In this document: positions 1 to 8,484 of the stretch, in pieces | Layout of the letters: each line of letters opens with the position of its first letter | Position numbering within the stretch: position 1 is the first letter of the stretch | Origin: Ktedonobacter robiniae | GTDB lineage: Bacteria > Chloroflexota > Ktedonobacteria > Ktedonobacterales > Ktedonobacteraceae | Assembly (NCBI RefSeq): GCF_016587375.1 | Contig: NZ_BNJG01000002.1 | Span: 1,240,001-1,304,000, forward strand | DNA length: 64,000 nt | Direction: 5' to 3' | Notes under the pieces: generated by a model | Database searches by the model: none | The model's input: only the letters and a program-made list of their open reading frames with translations | Told to the model about the DNA's origin: nothing | Position numbers and translations under genes: made by a program

Positions 1-3000
1 CAGAAAGATCTGCCAGTTCAGGAAAATCAGATAATGAGAGTGAAGTCAGAAATGGCAACTTCTCCAACATTGTCAGACCTCTTATCTCTCCCAGACCTGA
101 CAATTCCAGAGAGGTCAGTCCCGGTAACCTCTCTAGCACTGTTAAGTCCTCTATCTCGTCCAGATATGACAACTCCAGAGAGGTCAGTCCCGGTAACCTC
201 TCTAGCACTGTTAAGTCCTCTATCTCGTCCAGATATGACAACTTCAAGGATGTCAATCCCGAAAACTTCTCCAACACGCTCAGGTCCCTTACCTCGCGCA
301 GGGCTGACAACTCCAAAGAGATCAGTCCTGGCAACCTCTCCAGCACGGTTAGGTCCCTTACCTGGGGCAGACCTGACAACTCCAGAGAGGTCAGTTCTGG
401 TAATCTCTCCAACACGGTTATATCTCTTACCTCGCGCAGGACTGACAACTTCAGAGAGGTCAGTCCTGGTAGACTCTCCAACACGCTCAGGTCCCTTACC
501 TCACGCAGATCAAACAACTCCAGGGAGGTCAATCCTGGCAATCTCTCTAACACCGTTAAGTCCCTTAACCCAGGCAAGGATGACAACTTCAGGGAGGTCA
601 GTCCCGGTAATCTCTCCAGCGCGGTCAGGTCCCTTACCTCGTCCAGGTCAAACAGCTCCAGGGAGGTCAATCCCGGCAATCTCTCCAGTACGGTTAAGTC
701 CCATAACAACTCCAAAGAGGTAAGATGAGGAAGCCGGGGCAAAAGTTCAAATGTTTCTGATGAGGCGACAATACTCTTGACATGAGCAAGGAAGCGTTGG
801 GCGTAGGCAGGCTTATCGATAGCGTCTTTAAGTCCCAGAACCAGCGCTTCTATCACCCTATTAGTATCGTCTGTAGTGTAGGCCATGAGCGCCTCATATG
901 CCGCTTCAGTCCCTATCTGGAGAAGGGCGCGAACGCAGGCTGCGACTATATATGAGCTATACTCAAAGCGGGGGGCCAGGTGAGGGATGGCAAGCGCTCC
1001 GGCAGCGCTCATGGCCTCAACCTCTTCGACGCTCTGGAAGGGGACGAGGTTGGCGAGGCCCCGCGAGATCCGCGCCTGGATCTCTGGCTTCATCTCTTCG
1101 TGTGCAACCTGGGTGCAGGCTGCGGCCAGGAGATAGAGCTTCTCGCGGACGCGCTTTCTGGTTTCAGCTCGCTTCAGGAGACGCTCAACAAGGTTTTCGC
1201 GGACGGTGCGCGGGGCAAGACCGACGGTGAGCAGGACGACCTCGCGCCACTGGTCGTCGTGGGCATGCTCTACGAGCAAGGGAATGTCGTTCTCATCGAC
1301 CACGGCTTTGGCAGCGAGATACTCCTGGAAGGTACGGTGCGTAAAGTCGAGCGCGTCCTTGACTGGCTCGCGCAGGATGCCTGAGCGCTCAATAAAGAGC
1401 TGACGCGCATCCGCTCCTTGCAGATTGCCCGACACGCCTAGCATATGGCCAAGGCGGCGCGTCAGTCTCTCGTCAACAGTCTCTATGGAGACCTCGGTCT
1501 GCCCGTTGCGCACGAGCCAGTAGGCCAGGTCGGAGAGCAGCAGGCTCTTTTGCTCGTAGGAGAGCACAGCGGCGGGGTAGTCCACCAGCGAGATACGCCT
1601 GACCCGGTCGCGTCGCTCGATGAGCAGCTCACAGCAAGCCTCGTAGAGAGTGACCCGGTTGGAGGGGAGCTGCTGACGCCACTCGCGGTTGAGCGCGCAG
1701 AGCATGGCGCAGAGTATGGGACTGGTGGCTAGCTGCTGGAGGGCGCGGTTGCCACGGATCTCGGCGACGAGGCGCGTCGCGGATACACGCAGGCCTTGCT
1801 TCTCCTGCGCATCCTGGAGATTGGCCGCAATGGCATCGTGCCAGTGGGTAATAAAGTCCTCGATGGCCGCCGGGCTCCTAGGAAGCACCTGCGCTTCCGT
1901 GAGGCGCTCCTGAGCAGGAAGATCATTCTTGCTCGCTGCGTAGGGACGCGAGGTGGCGATAAAGCGAGACGCGGGATAGCTTTCAAGCAGATCCGCCAGC
2001 CAGGTGTAGACGCTCTCGCGCATGACCCCCGGCACCTCGTCGATACCATCGATCAATACAATGGCGCGCCCATCCTGCAATTGCCTGTGGACCCATCCCT
2101 GGGGCATCGCGCCCGCGATGGCCGGCGCGACCAGGCCTGGAAAGTCTTCAGGCGCAGGCCAGCGCGGCACACCCCCACCTTCAAGATGCACATGCCGGCG
2201 CAAGCGAATAAAAAAGGGTACCAGCCCATTCCAGGAGGCCAGCTCTGGCGGGAAGCACAGCGAGGCGGCCTGTACAGCAATCCAGCGCATCAAGGTAGTT
2301 TTCCCCGATCCGGCATCCCCACGCAGCAAGAGATAGGAAGACTCCGCCAGCAGCTTAGGAGCCTCCACCACCGTACGCACCAGATGCGACTTTCCCGCCA
2401 GGCCGGAATCGAGGCGACGAAACTTCTCATGTTCCTGTGAAGGCCTGAGTACCTCGTACTCAAGCGAGGGCGCGACATAGGATAGACTCAAGGAGTATTT
2501 GCGGGCCGTGACCGACATCCCGGAACCAAAGAGTTCTAGCTCATCCAGCTTGCGGATCACCGTCCGGCAATAGTCCAGCTCAAAGCGCTTCGCCTCTACC
2601 TGGGGATTGAGCTGCTGGCGCAGACGCGTGACCTCGTCCACAATACGCTCGGCGGTCTTCACGAGCTGGCGCTCGCGGAGAAGTACCTCGGAGAGCGTGC
2701 GCTCGGTAAATTGGGGAAGCTGCGAGGCGATATCCACAATATACTGACAGGATTCATTGACGATCCGCTCATAGAGATACCCCTCGCTCTGCGAGAAATG
2801 ATAGGAACTTGCGGGATACTCTTTCAGTAACTCGCGCGCGATCTCGACCGGCTCCAGGTTATGCCGCGCCAGGAGGGCGCTATTAGCCGTGTTCAGTGTA
2901 TCGGCTACGGCGTTGGCGATGGCTGCGCGTGAGCTCTCATCCAGGGCGGCTCCCTCTATCTCGAAGATAGGGGCCAGGCTCTCACCCACCTTCTCCCCAA

Positions 3001-3181
3001 TGGTCTCGAACTGCTGACGTGCACGCTGTTGTGCCAGGCGATCACTGATACGCGCCTTCAGCACGTCCGCCAGGCTCGACGCGGCATCTGAGACCAGGGC
3101 ATTGCTACTGAGCCAGCGCGTGAGCAATCCCTTGGCTATCGCGCCTCCAACATCAAGCATCAATATCTCTAAAAGCGGCAT
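1..3181 (-). CDS. NACHT NTPase with C-terminal leucine-rich repeats, partial (runs off left edge)
   Basis: The reading frame is open from the ATG at 3181 to base 1 (1060 residues) with no stop, so the C-terminus is missing. Residues 1-280 are helical without a recognised effector domain, similar in layout to the N-terminal helical domains of bacterial NACHT proteins. Walker A is GDAGSGKT at residues 288-295. Walker B is VLIDGIDEV at 375-383, the double-acidic form typical of NACHT. ATSRPY around 400-410 fits the sensor region. A helical solenoid follows to about residue 800, then ten 23-residue leucine-rich units of the form LERLPGLTSLEL. The architecture is that of bacterial NLR-like proteins (NACHT ATPase plus ligand-sensing repeats), some of which are antiphage. 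A defence role here is inferred only from architecture. Confidence is high for the domain call. Confidence 0.9.
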   Translation of the reverse strand, partial: MPLLEILMLDVGGAIAKGLLTRWLSSNALVSDAASSLADVLKARISDRLAQQRARQQFETIGEKVGESLAPIFEIEGAALDESSRAAIANAVADTLNTANSALLARHNLEPVEIARELLKEYPASSYHFSQSEGYLYERIVNESCQYIVDIASQLPQFTERTLSEVLLRERQLVKTAERIVDEVTRLRQQLNPQVEAKRFELDYCRTVIRKLDELELFGSGMSVTARKYSLSLSYVAPSLEYEVLRPSQEHEKFRRLDSGLAGKSHLVRTVVEAPKLLAESSYLLLRGDAGSGKTTLMRWIAVQAASLCFPPELASWNGLVPFFIRLRRHVHLEGGGVPRWPAPEDFPGLVAPAIAGAMPQGWVHRQLQDGRAIVLIDGIDEVPGVMRESVYTWLADLLESYPASRFIATSRPYAASKNDLPAQERLTEAQVLPRSPAAIEDFITHWHDAIAANLQDAQEKQGLRVSATRLVAEIRGNRALQQLATSPILCAMLCALNREWRQQLPSNRVTLYEACCELLIERRDRVRRISLVDYPAAVLSYEQKSLLLSDLAYWLVRNGQTEVSIETVDERLTRRLGHMLGVSGNLQGADARQLFIERSGILREPVKDALDFTHRTFQEYLAAKAVVDENDIPLLVEHAHDDQWREVVLLTVGLAPRTVRENLVERLLKRAETRKRVREKLYLLAAACTQVAHEEMKPEIQARISRGLANLVPFQSVEEVEAMSAAGALAIPHLAPRFEYSSYIVAACVRALLQIGTEAAYEALMAYTTDDTNRVIEALVLGLKDAIDKPAYAQRFLAHVKSIVASSETFELLPRLPHLTSLELLWDLTVLERLPGLTSLELFDLDEVRDLTALERLPGLTSLKLSSLPGLRDLTVLERLPGLTSLELFDLREVRDLSVLESLPGLTSLKLSVLREVRDITVLERLPELTSLELSGLPQVRDLTVLERLPGLISLELSALREVRDLSVLEKFSGLTSLKLSYLDEIEDLTVLERLPGLTSLELSYLDEIEDLTVLERLPGLTSLELSGLGEIRGLTMLEKLPFLTSLSLSDFPELADLS
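60..755. repeat. 69-bp tandem repeats encoding the LRR array
   Basis: About ten tandem 69-bp units encode one 23-residue leucine-rich repeat each on the minus strand. The units covering about 104-172 and 173-241 are identical at the DNA level, which indicates recent duplication or gene conversion. The other units differ mainly in the variable residues of the strand/loop (FDLDE, SSLPG, SVLRE, SYLDE, SGLGE). The array continues beyond base 1. Confidence 0.85.
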
Positions 3182-3225
3182 AGCGCGGCAACCTCTCTGT
3201 ACAGAGTGTGGGGAGAGCGGAAGAC

Positions 3226-3306
3226 GACGCTGCTAAAGCACGCGTCTACATATGGAGATACCAGGCTATCGCGCCTTTATATATAGACGCGTGCTTTAGC
3301 AGCGTC
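3226..3306. repeat. Dispersed inverted repeat, family 1, copy A
   Basis: The arms are 3226-3253 and 3279-3306, 28 nt each, with one mismatch and a 25-nt spacer. The arm core is GCTAAAGCACGCGTCTACAT. The element lies upstream of the NACHT gene in the 3182-3505 gene-free stretch. Other copies are at 3415, 6377, 25017 and 44962. Confidence 0.85.
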
Positions 3307-3414
3307 GGCAACAGCGTCGATCAGTTTCTACATCCCATAATTTCACACTCTTGAAATGAAATAGAAGCACTTCGATTTTATAAAAATTTCAGGCTCCTGT
3401 CAAACAGAGAGTGG

Positions 3415-3496
3415 CGCGCTGCTGAAGCACGCGCCTACATATCATGGCGCGATACGCTCCGTACCTCTATATGTAGACGCGTACTTTAGTAGCGTC
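3415..3496. repeat. Dispersed inverted repeat, family 1, copy B
   Basis: The arms are 3415-3442 and 3469-3496, with a few mismatches (GAAGCACGCGCCTAC against GTAGACGCGTACTTTAG). It lies 9 bp beyond the stop codon of the minus-strand HAD gene and about 110 bp from copy A in the same orientation-neutral layout. The AT-rich stretch between copies A and B (3307-3414) holds no visible gene. Confidence 0.8.
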
Positions 3497-3505
3497 GTGC
3501 CAGGT

Positions 3506-4129
3506 TCACATATTTGCCTGCAAGCAGGCCTGTACATCGGCGATGGCCTGCTCGGTCTCGCCACAGTGGATGGCATGGATGCCCAGCGCCTGCGCCGCTG
3601 CAATATTCTTCTGGTTATCATCCAGAAACAGCATCTCCTCGGGTCGCACGCCTAGACGCCTACATGTCAATTCATAGATGCGTGGGTCAGGCTTGGCAAT
3701 GCCCTCCTCGTGAGTATAGATGATCAGATCGCACATCTCCGCAAAATGGTAGCGCTGCTGCTCTTCGCGCCGAGCACCTACAAAGCTATTGCTCAGGATG
3801 GCCGTCTGATAGCGTGGGCGCAAACTGCGAAAGAAGTCAGCCATGGGCACATTCAACCGGCCACAATACCAGTCCCACATCTCACGCATATACTCCTCTA
3901 TCTGCTCCTGATTCATGCTCAGGCGTTTACCCATCTCCTGATGCACATGCTCCTCAGTACACTCACCCAGAGAGCCAGCCAACCATATCGGTTCCATGCG
4001 TTGATTCAACTCTCCAGGTTGCAGGCCCAGACGTTGCTCCCATCGAGCATCGAGGCCAATATCCACCAGTTCAATCACATCCAGTTCCAACACACCCCCA
4101 ATATCAAAAACCACGGTACTAATAGCCAT
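3506..4129 (-). CDS. HAD-IA family hydrolase
   Basis: This 207-residue cytoplasmic phosphohydrolase of the haloacid dehalogenase superfamily shows all four motifs. Motif I is FDIGGVLE near residue 8 (nucleophile Asp, with Gly in place of the usual second Asp, as in many DxGGV members). Motif II is AILSNS, motif III is the lysine of KPDPRIYE, and motif IV is LFLDDNQKN. A helical cap fills residues 20-90. The length is normal for subfamily IA. The substrate cannot be told from sequence. The gene is monocistronic and is followed by inverted repeat copy B. Confidence 0.88.
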   Translation of the reverse strand: MAISTVVFDIGGVLELDVIELVDIGLDARWEQRLGLQPGELNQRMEPIWLAGSLGECTEEHVHQEMGKRLSMNQEQIEEYMREMWDWYCGRLNVPMADFFRSLRPRYQTAILSNSFVGARREEQQRYHFAEMCDLIIYTHEEGIAKPDPRIYELTCRRLGVRPEEMLFLDDNQKNIAAAQALGIHAIHCGETEQAIADVQACLQANM

Positions 4130-4302
4130 GTGTCCATTCCTTTTTTAGTAGAATTCTCTGTCCATTATTACATCCGTTACAGATATATCTGCCATGGACA
4201 TAATAACCTCCACAAATCCATATGTCAAGGTGGATGTAAAGCTTTGGAGAGGAAACTAGCTGTACCAATTTTTGTGATGATGATACAATCAGAGGCATCC
4301 AC

Positions 4303-5034
4303 ATGGGAATAGAAAGCAGGGAAATGGTGATGTCTGAAAGCTTACAACAACTGGCCGAGAATATCTGGATCTTTCCTCGGGATCGAGATGCCAACAAGGT
4401 GCGGCCAAATGTTGGTATTATCTGCACCGCGACGCAGACGGTATTAATAGATAGCGGCAATAGTCCCTCGCACGCGCGGCGCATCCAAGCCGCGCTGGAG
4501 AGCATCCAGGCGCCCCCGGTCAGCCGTATCATCTACACACATCATCATTGGGATCACACCTTTGGCGCCTGCGTCTTTGGCGCGTCGGTTATCGCACATG
4601 ATCTCTGCCAGGAACTGCTCACACATTCAGCGGCGCAATTGAGCAAGCAGCAAGAGTCGGCACAGCATAACCCGCTCGCCCAGGCCATTGAGCGAGAGAG
4701 CACATTCCGCTATATCCTCCCCAGCACCACCTTTGCGCGGACTATGACTTTGCCGCTGGATGGACTGACCTTAGAGCTGGAACATGTTGGGGGCGTGCAC
4801 GCCGCTGACTCAATCGTCGTACGCATCAAAGAGCGTGGCGTGATGTTTCTGGGCGATTGCTATTATCCCCCGCCCGCTTATCAGCAGAGCGACAAGCGGA
4901 AGACCAACTGGTCCATGCTCGCATCCTTCATCAAGGAACCAGGCTTTGAGATCTTTGTTGATGGTCACAGCAATCCCCTCAAGGGAGCCGAGTTCCTCAA
5001 ACGGCTAAGCATATCGCTCATGGCGCGCATCTAG
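4303..5034 (+). CDS. MBL-fold metallo-hydrolase
   Basis: This 243-residue protein has the metallo-beta-lactamase fold. The zinc-binding motif HHHWDH lies at about residues 82-87, and later ligands are seen in GGVHAADS, LGDCYYP and VDGHSN. The family hydrolyses esters, thioesters or similar bonds with one or two metal ions; the specific substrate is unknown. The ATG at 4303 is preceded by AGAGG at a good distance; ATGs at 4324 and 4330 are alternatives. It converges on the TetR gene with an 8-bp gap. Confidence 0.85.
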   Translation: MGIESREMVMSESLQQLAENIWIFPRDRDANKVRPNVGIICTATQTVLIDSGNSPSHARRIQAALESIQAPPVSRIIYTHHHWDHTFGACVFGASVIAHDLCQELLTHSAAQLSKQQESAQHNPLAQAIERESTFRYILPSTTFARTMTLPLDGLTLELEHVGGVHAADSIVVRIKERGVMFLGDCYYPPPAYQQSDKRKTNWSMLASFIKEPGFEIFVDGHSNPLKGAEFLKRLSISLMARI

Positions 5035-5042
5035 AACATCGG

Positions 5043-5639
5043 TCACATAACAGTGATGAGGGGGGACAAGCCAGCAATTACGACTGTCAAGACGTGATGG
5101 ACCATCTCCTCTGCCAGGATGATGCGTTCTCCCCGGCTCCATTGAGCGGCTGGACCAAAGATCGCCCAACTGATGACCAATGCTGTCGTTTCTACGGTTT
5201 CCCTTTGGTTAGGATCTCTTGAGACAACAGGCGTGAGCCAGGCCAGGAGAACCTGATAGAGTTCTTGTTGCAAAGCAATCTCGAAAAGCGGCTCAAACTG
5301 TCTATCGGCAGGCTTGAGCTGATCACGAAAGCGAGCAAGAAAATGAAACACGGCCAAAATAAGCAAGCGGAGCGTGTCGATCCGCAAAGTGGATGAAGCA
5401 GGGAGCTCACTCAAAAGCGCCCGGTGAAACTTCTCGCGCATCCAGCTCTCCAAAAGGGCATATTTGTCTTCAAAATGGGCATAAAACGTGGCCCGATTCA
5501 CCGTGGCCAACTTCGTAATCTCTTGCACAGAGATGGAGTGAATGTTGTGCCTTTCTTCCAGTAACACCATGAATGCTTGCAGCAGCAACTGACGGGTGCG
5601 CTGCACTCGTGGGTCGTTTGTGTTCACCGCTCCAGACAT
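5043..5639 (-). CDS. TetR/AcrR family regulator
   Basis: This 198-residue one-component repressor has an N-terminal helix-turn-helix (about residues 10-60: DPRVQRTRQLLLQAF, then VNRATFYAHFEDKYALLESW) and a helical ligand-binding C-terminus. It is divergent from a PPOX gene, and the space between them holds TGTTG-N6-ACAAC palindromes. It is a close paralogue of the TetR at 17662-18237, which sits beside the same motif. Repression of the PPOX gene and of itself is inferred from this layout. Confidence 0.9.
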   Translation of the reverse strand: MSGAVNTNDPRVQRTRQLLLQAFMVLLEERHNIHSISVQEITKLATVNRATFYAHFEDKYALLESWMREKFHRALLSELPASSTLRIDTLRLLILAVFHFLARFRDQLKPADRQFEPLFEIALQQELYQVLLAWLTPVVSRDPNQRETVETTALVISWAIFGPAAQWSRGERIILAEEMVHHVLTVVIAGLSPLITVM

Positions 5640-5703
5640 CTTTTCTCCTCGCGATCTGCGCGCTCTTATTCACACGTCGTAGAAACCAACACTTTCCCTT
5701 TGA

Positions 5704-5815
5704 TGTTGTCTACACAACGATCTGGTCTGTTTGCTGATTGCCGAAAGCCGTGATTTCTCTTACACTTCCAACAGTACAACAGTGTAGTATACACTAAACT
5801 GTTGCTTATACAACA
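5704..5815. promoter_or_regulatory. TetR operators between TetR and PPOX genes
   Basis: Two 16-bp palindromes are present: TGTTGTCTACACAACG at 5704-5719 and TGTTGCTTATACAACA at 5800-5815. A nested palindrome CAACAGT...ACTGTTG (5777-5804) enclosing AGTGTAGTATACACT overlaps the second. The same motif occurs twice at 18310-18392 beside a paralogous TetR gene. Confidence 0.7.
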
Positions 5816-5867
5816 ATGTTGCATATTCGATGAGCACTGTTGAAAGAGGAAAAGGAGAGAGAGATCG

Positions 5868-6302
5868 ATGACAAATATGCTTTCCAATGAGGCCAGGGAA
5901 TTTCTCCGTGAAGACCATGTAGCAGTGGTCAGTACTTTAAACAAAGATGGGAGTTCCCACGTCACCACAATCTGGTATCTGCTGGCAGATGATGGGACAC
6001 TGGTCATAACTACCCCGGGCCGCAGCCAAAAAATCAAGAATCTGCGTCGTGATCCTCGCATCGCGCTTTGTGTGGGAGGTGCGGGTCGCTCTGTCAGCCT
6101 CTATGGACGCGTTTCCATCATCGAAGATCAGACGCTCGTCCGGCAGGATCTCGAACGCCTGATAGAACGCTATGTGAAAGAGGCAGGCATACGACCGCAA
6201 GTAGTAACGAACTTACTCCAGCGAGCTCCTGTGGCTCTGCATTTCCTACCAGAAAAGGTCACCGAGTTTTCCGCTATGAGCGCCGGGAGTATACTGAGCT
6301 AA
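5868..6302 (+). CDS. PPOX-class F420-dependent oxidoreductase
   Basis: This 144-residue split-barrel flavin/deazaflavin-binding protein belongs to the pyridoxamine-5'-phosphate-oxidase-like class. Family signatures are VAVVSTLNKDGSSHVTTIWY at 18-37 and KIKNLRRDPRIALCV at about 56-70. These small enzymes commonly bind F420 and reduce diverse substrates; the substrate is not predictable here. The start has AAAGGAGAGAG upstream. It is divergent from the TetR gene and so is the probable target of that repressor. A paralogue lies at 62974-63387. Confidence 0.85.
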   Translation: MTNMLSNEAREFLREDHVAVVSTLNKDGSSHVTTIWYLLADDGTLVITTPGRSQKIKNLRRDPRIALCVGGAGRSVSLYGRVSIIEDQTLVRQDLERLIERYVKEAGIRPQVVTNLLQRAPVALHFLPEKVTEFSAMSAGSILS

Positions 6303-6376
6303 TAAAGTATTGCTCCGTGTGCCTGGCAGGGTCAATTACTGCACCGTCTTCTTCAGGCCTGGCTCCTGCTCCAGCC

Positions 6377-6457
6377 GACGCTACTGAAGTACGCGTCTAC
6401 ATATCAAGGACGAGATGCCCCGTACCTGAATATGTAGACGCGTACTTCAGTAGCGTC
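6377..6457. repeat. Dispersed inverted repeat, family 1, copy C
   Basis: The 28-nt arms at 6377-6404 and 6430-6457 are perfectly complementary (core CTACTGAAGTACGCGTCTAC), with a 25-nt spacer. It lies between the convergent ends of the PPOX gene and nagB. Compensating substitutions relative to copy A (AAA to GAA, CACG to TACG) are present on both arms, so pairing is kept. Confidence 0.85.
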
Positions 6458-6482
6458 ATGCCCCCGCACAGATGAAAAACCC

Positions 6483-7259
6483 TTACACAGATTTGATATG
6501 TTTTGCCGCAGCAGGGTCCAGATATATCGTTACATTGCTATGTGAGCGGAGATATGTTGCGGGAACATTCGCACTGACGGGGCCATTGATCGCTTGTTGG
6601 ACAGTATGCGCCTTCTTGCTCCCTGAAGCGATTAAGATAATTCTCTGGGCCTCCAAGATGGTCGCAACTCCCATCGTAATAGCTTCACTTGGAGTGTTCT
6701 TTTCGCCACCAAATTCGGCGGCAGCGTTCTGCCGAGTGATCGGATCAAGCGTTACCAATCGCGTGCGCGTATCCACGTCTGATCCAGGCTCGTTAAACCC
6801 AATGTGGCCATTCTCACCTATCCCCAGAAGCTGCAAGTTTATCCCTCCTGCCTGCTGAATTTTTTCCTCATATTCAGCGCAATAGTTTGCTATGTCCTTT
6901 CGGGAGAGTGTACCATCGGGAATGTGGATATGAGCAGGATGTATGTCAATGTGATCAAAGAGATTTGCACGCATAAAGTGATGATAACTTTGGGGAGAAT
7001 GAGTGTTCATAGGATAGTATTCATCAAGATTGAAGGTAATGACCCGTGAAAAATCCAATGCTTTCTCGCGAGCGATGCGAATAAACTCATGATAGAGTAA
7101 GATCGGTGTTTTTCCCGTAGCTAAACCAAGCACGGTAGGTAAATCTGCGGCATTGCGCGTCTGAATCAAGTTGGCAATTTCTGCCGCTGCCATGCGCGCA
7201 ATAGCCCTGTCGCTTTCTGCGATCACAACCTCTGGTTTTTTCTGAGTTACTATATGCAT
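6483..7259 (-). CDS. nagB: Glucosamine-6-phosphate deaminase
   Basis: This 258-residue enzyme converts glucosamine-6-phosphate to fructose-6-phosphate and ammonia in amino-sugar catabolism. Hallmarks are the phosphate loop LGLATGKTP near residue 44, FNLDEY near 75, and LLGIGENGHIGFNEPGS near 143. Its length matches the NagB family. It stands alone, with no nagA or transporter nearby. A 24-bp palindrome 34 bp upstream of the start is a likely operator. Confidence 0.95.
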   Translation of the reverse strand: MHIVTQKKPEVVIAESDRAIARMAAAEIANLIQTRNAADLPTVLGLATGKTPILLYHEFIRIAREKALDFSRVITFNLDEYYPMNTHSPQSYHHFMRANLFDHIDIHPAHIHIPDGTLSRKDIANYCAEYEEKIQQAGGINLQLLGIGENGHIGFNEPGSDVDTRTRLVTLDPITRQNAAAEFGGEKNTPSEAITMGVATILEAQRIILIASGSKKAHTVQQAINGPVSANVPATYLRSHSNVTIYLDPAAAKHIKSV

Positions 7260-7292
7260 ACTTCCTGACCTCTATAAAGCTTAGTTGCGCTT

Positions 7293-7316
7293 ATAGGTAT
7301 AGATGTCTATACCTAT
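7293..7316. promoter_or_regulatory. 24-bp palindrome upstream of nagB
   Basis: Two perfect 11-bp arms (ATAGGTATAGA and its complement) flank a TG centre. It resembles the GGTATAGA-type sites of GntR-family NagR/DasR regulators of amino-sugar genes; that link is inference. A shorter palindrome TGAGACGTCTCA is at 7327-7338. Confidence 0.55.
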
Positions 7317-7432
7317 TGTTCTCTCATTTGAGACGTCTCATAAGAATATGAAGTAACATTTTCAGGCAGAGTTAGGGGACAATTCCCAACGCAGAAAAAC
7401 CAGCAAACGGGGAGTCAATCGTTCTACCCAGT

Positions 7433-7594
7433 CTATGCCAGCATCTCCAAACCTTTCCTGGAAAGCAAAAAGGCCTTTCCTTCTCTGCTTCCAGAGTAGG
7501 ATGCCAGCTCAACGACCGCATCGACAACATCTTCGGCTGTTGGCGACGATCCCAGACCCTTGACGAAGTCCTCGACGGAAATACGCGGACTCAC
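7433..7594 (-). pseudogene. Orphan C-terminal-like coding fragment
   Basis: A short minus-strand frame of about 53 residues ends at TAG (7433-7435) and contains RISVEDFVKGL and DVVDAVVELASY. It has protein-like composition but no ribosome-binding site, and a stop lies a few codons upstream of its first GTG. It is probably the remnant of a larger gene, and the family is not recognised. The rest of 7317-7690 shows nothing else. Confidence 0.25.
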
Positions 7595-7689
7595 GGATGA
7601 TAGTAGAATCGCTCAACCCATTTGCACTGGTAAAGCGTGTCACTTATGGCCCGCATCTAAGCCTGTCTAGCTTCTGCTTGCTTCATACC

Positions 7690-7800
7690 TTATCGTGAAG
7701 GTCTGTGCCACACATGTTCGCGCAGACCAAAATCAACATCGATATAACCGAGCTTCTGATAGACGCTTTTGCCCATATTTGAAGCCCATATCCAGGTATC
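7690..7800 (-). pseudogene. 3' part of a GNAT acetyltransferase gene split by IS607
   Basis: The minus strand encodes 35 residues, TWIWASNMGKSVYQKLGY and on to a stop TAA at 7690-7692. This is the classic GNAT C-terminal motif (A-S-x-x-x-x-x-x-Y-x-K-L-G-Y) that is missing from the acetyltransferase fragment ending at 10038-10047. Joining the two at the shared TATC restores one continuous frame of about 269 residues from the ATG at 10745. The IS607-type element lies exactly between the two halves. Confidence 0.85.
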
Positions 7801-7875
7801 CATTTTGTATAAGCAACCATCACAAAGTATCATCATCTCTTGCATATCTCAAGCAGATAGAGTAAACTTGGATGT

Positions 7876-8484
7876 ATGAAGTTATCGAGTTATGCCAAGA
7901 AGATTGGGATCAGTTATAACAGCGCCTGGCGTATGTGGAAACGCGGCCAGATTCCCGGCTATCAATTGCCCACCGGCACCGTGATCATTGATCCGCCGGA
8001 GCTTCGCTCGGTTCCGGTCCACGCCGTCGCTGTGTATGCTCGTGTTTCAAGCAGCGAAAACAAAGACAACCTGGAAAGGCAAGCCGAGCGGCTGGTGACC
8101 TGGTGCAATGCCCAAGGCTGGTCGGTCAGCAAAGTCGTCAAAGAGTGCGGCAGTGGCATCAACGATCAGCGGCCCAAGTTTCTGGCGCTGCTGGCAGATC
8201 CCAAAATCGGGCAGATCGTGGTTGAACACAAAGATCGCGCTTCTCGCTTTGGCGTGGCCTATATTCAGACCTTGTTGGCTATGCAAGGACGGAAACTGGT
8301 CATCGTCAACACAGCTGATACCGCCGAAGATGATCTCATGGGCGATTTTATCAGCATCATTACCTCGTTTTGCGCTCGTCTTTATGGTCGCAGACGAGCC
8401 AAACGCAAGACGGAACAAGTGCTAGCGGCTTTGCAGCAGAATGGACCCGCCCGTGAGCAAGAAGCCCCAAAAAGCCTCGCTTGA
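7876..8484 (+). CDS. tnpA: IS607 TnpA serine recombinase
   Basis: This 202-residue protein is a small serine recombinase. A MerR-like DNA-binding helix-turn-helix occupies residues 1-40 (SYAKKIGISYNSAWRMW). The resolvase catalytic domain starts at VYARVSSSENKDNLERQ, with the nucleophile at Ser58, and KDRASRFG carries the active-site arginines. The N-terminal rather than C-terminal HTH is characteristic of IS607 transposases. The ATG at 7876 is 75 bp inside the left element end. Its 3' end overlaps tnpB by 44 bp in another frame, suggesting coupled translation. Confidence 0.93.
   Translation: MKLSSYAKKIGISYNSAWRMWKRGQIPGYQLPTGTVIIDPPELRSVPVHAVAVYARVSSSENKDNLERQAERLVTWCNAQGWSVSKVVKECGSGINDQRPKFLALLADPKIGQIVVEHKDRASRFGVAYIQTLLAMQGRKLVIVNTADTAEDDLMGDFISIITSFCARLYGRRRAKRKTEQVLAALQQNGPAREQEAPKSLA

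Noticed and set aside
34..723. Plus-strand 229-codon repetitive ORF
   Set aside because: It is the antisense of the LRR array; the 69-bp periodicity and codon structure belong to the minus-strand NACHT-LRR frame.
60..781. Possible CRISPR array from regular repeats
   Set aside because: The units are contiguous 69-bp coding repeats without unique spacers of constant length.
1796..2440. Plus-strand ORF of 214 codons
   Set aside because: It lies antisense to the NACHT domain and has no recognisable motif.
3710..4312. Plus-strand ORF of 200 codons over the HAD gene
   Set aside because: Antisense to a clear HAD hydrolase with all four motifs; low-complexity translation.
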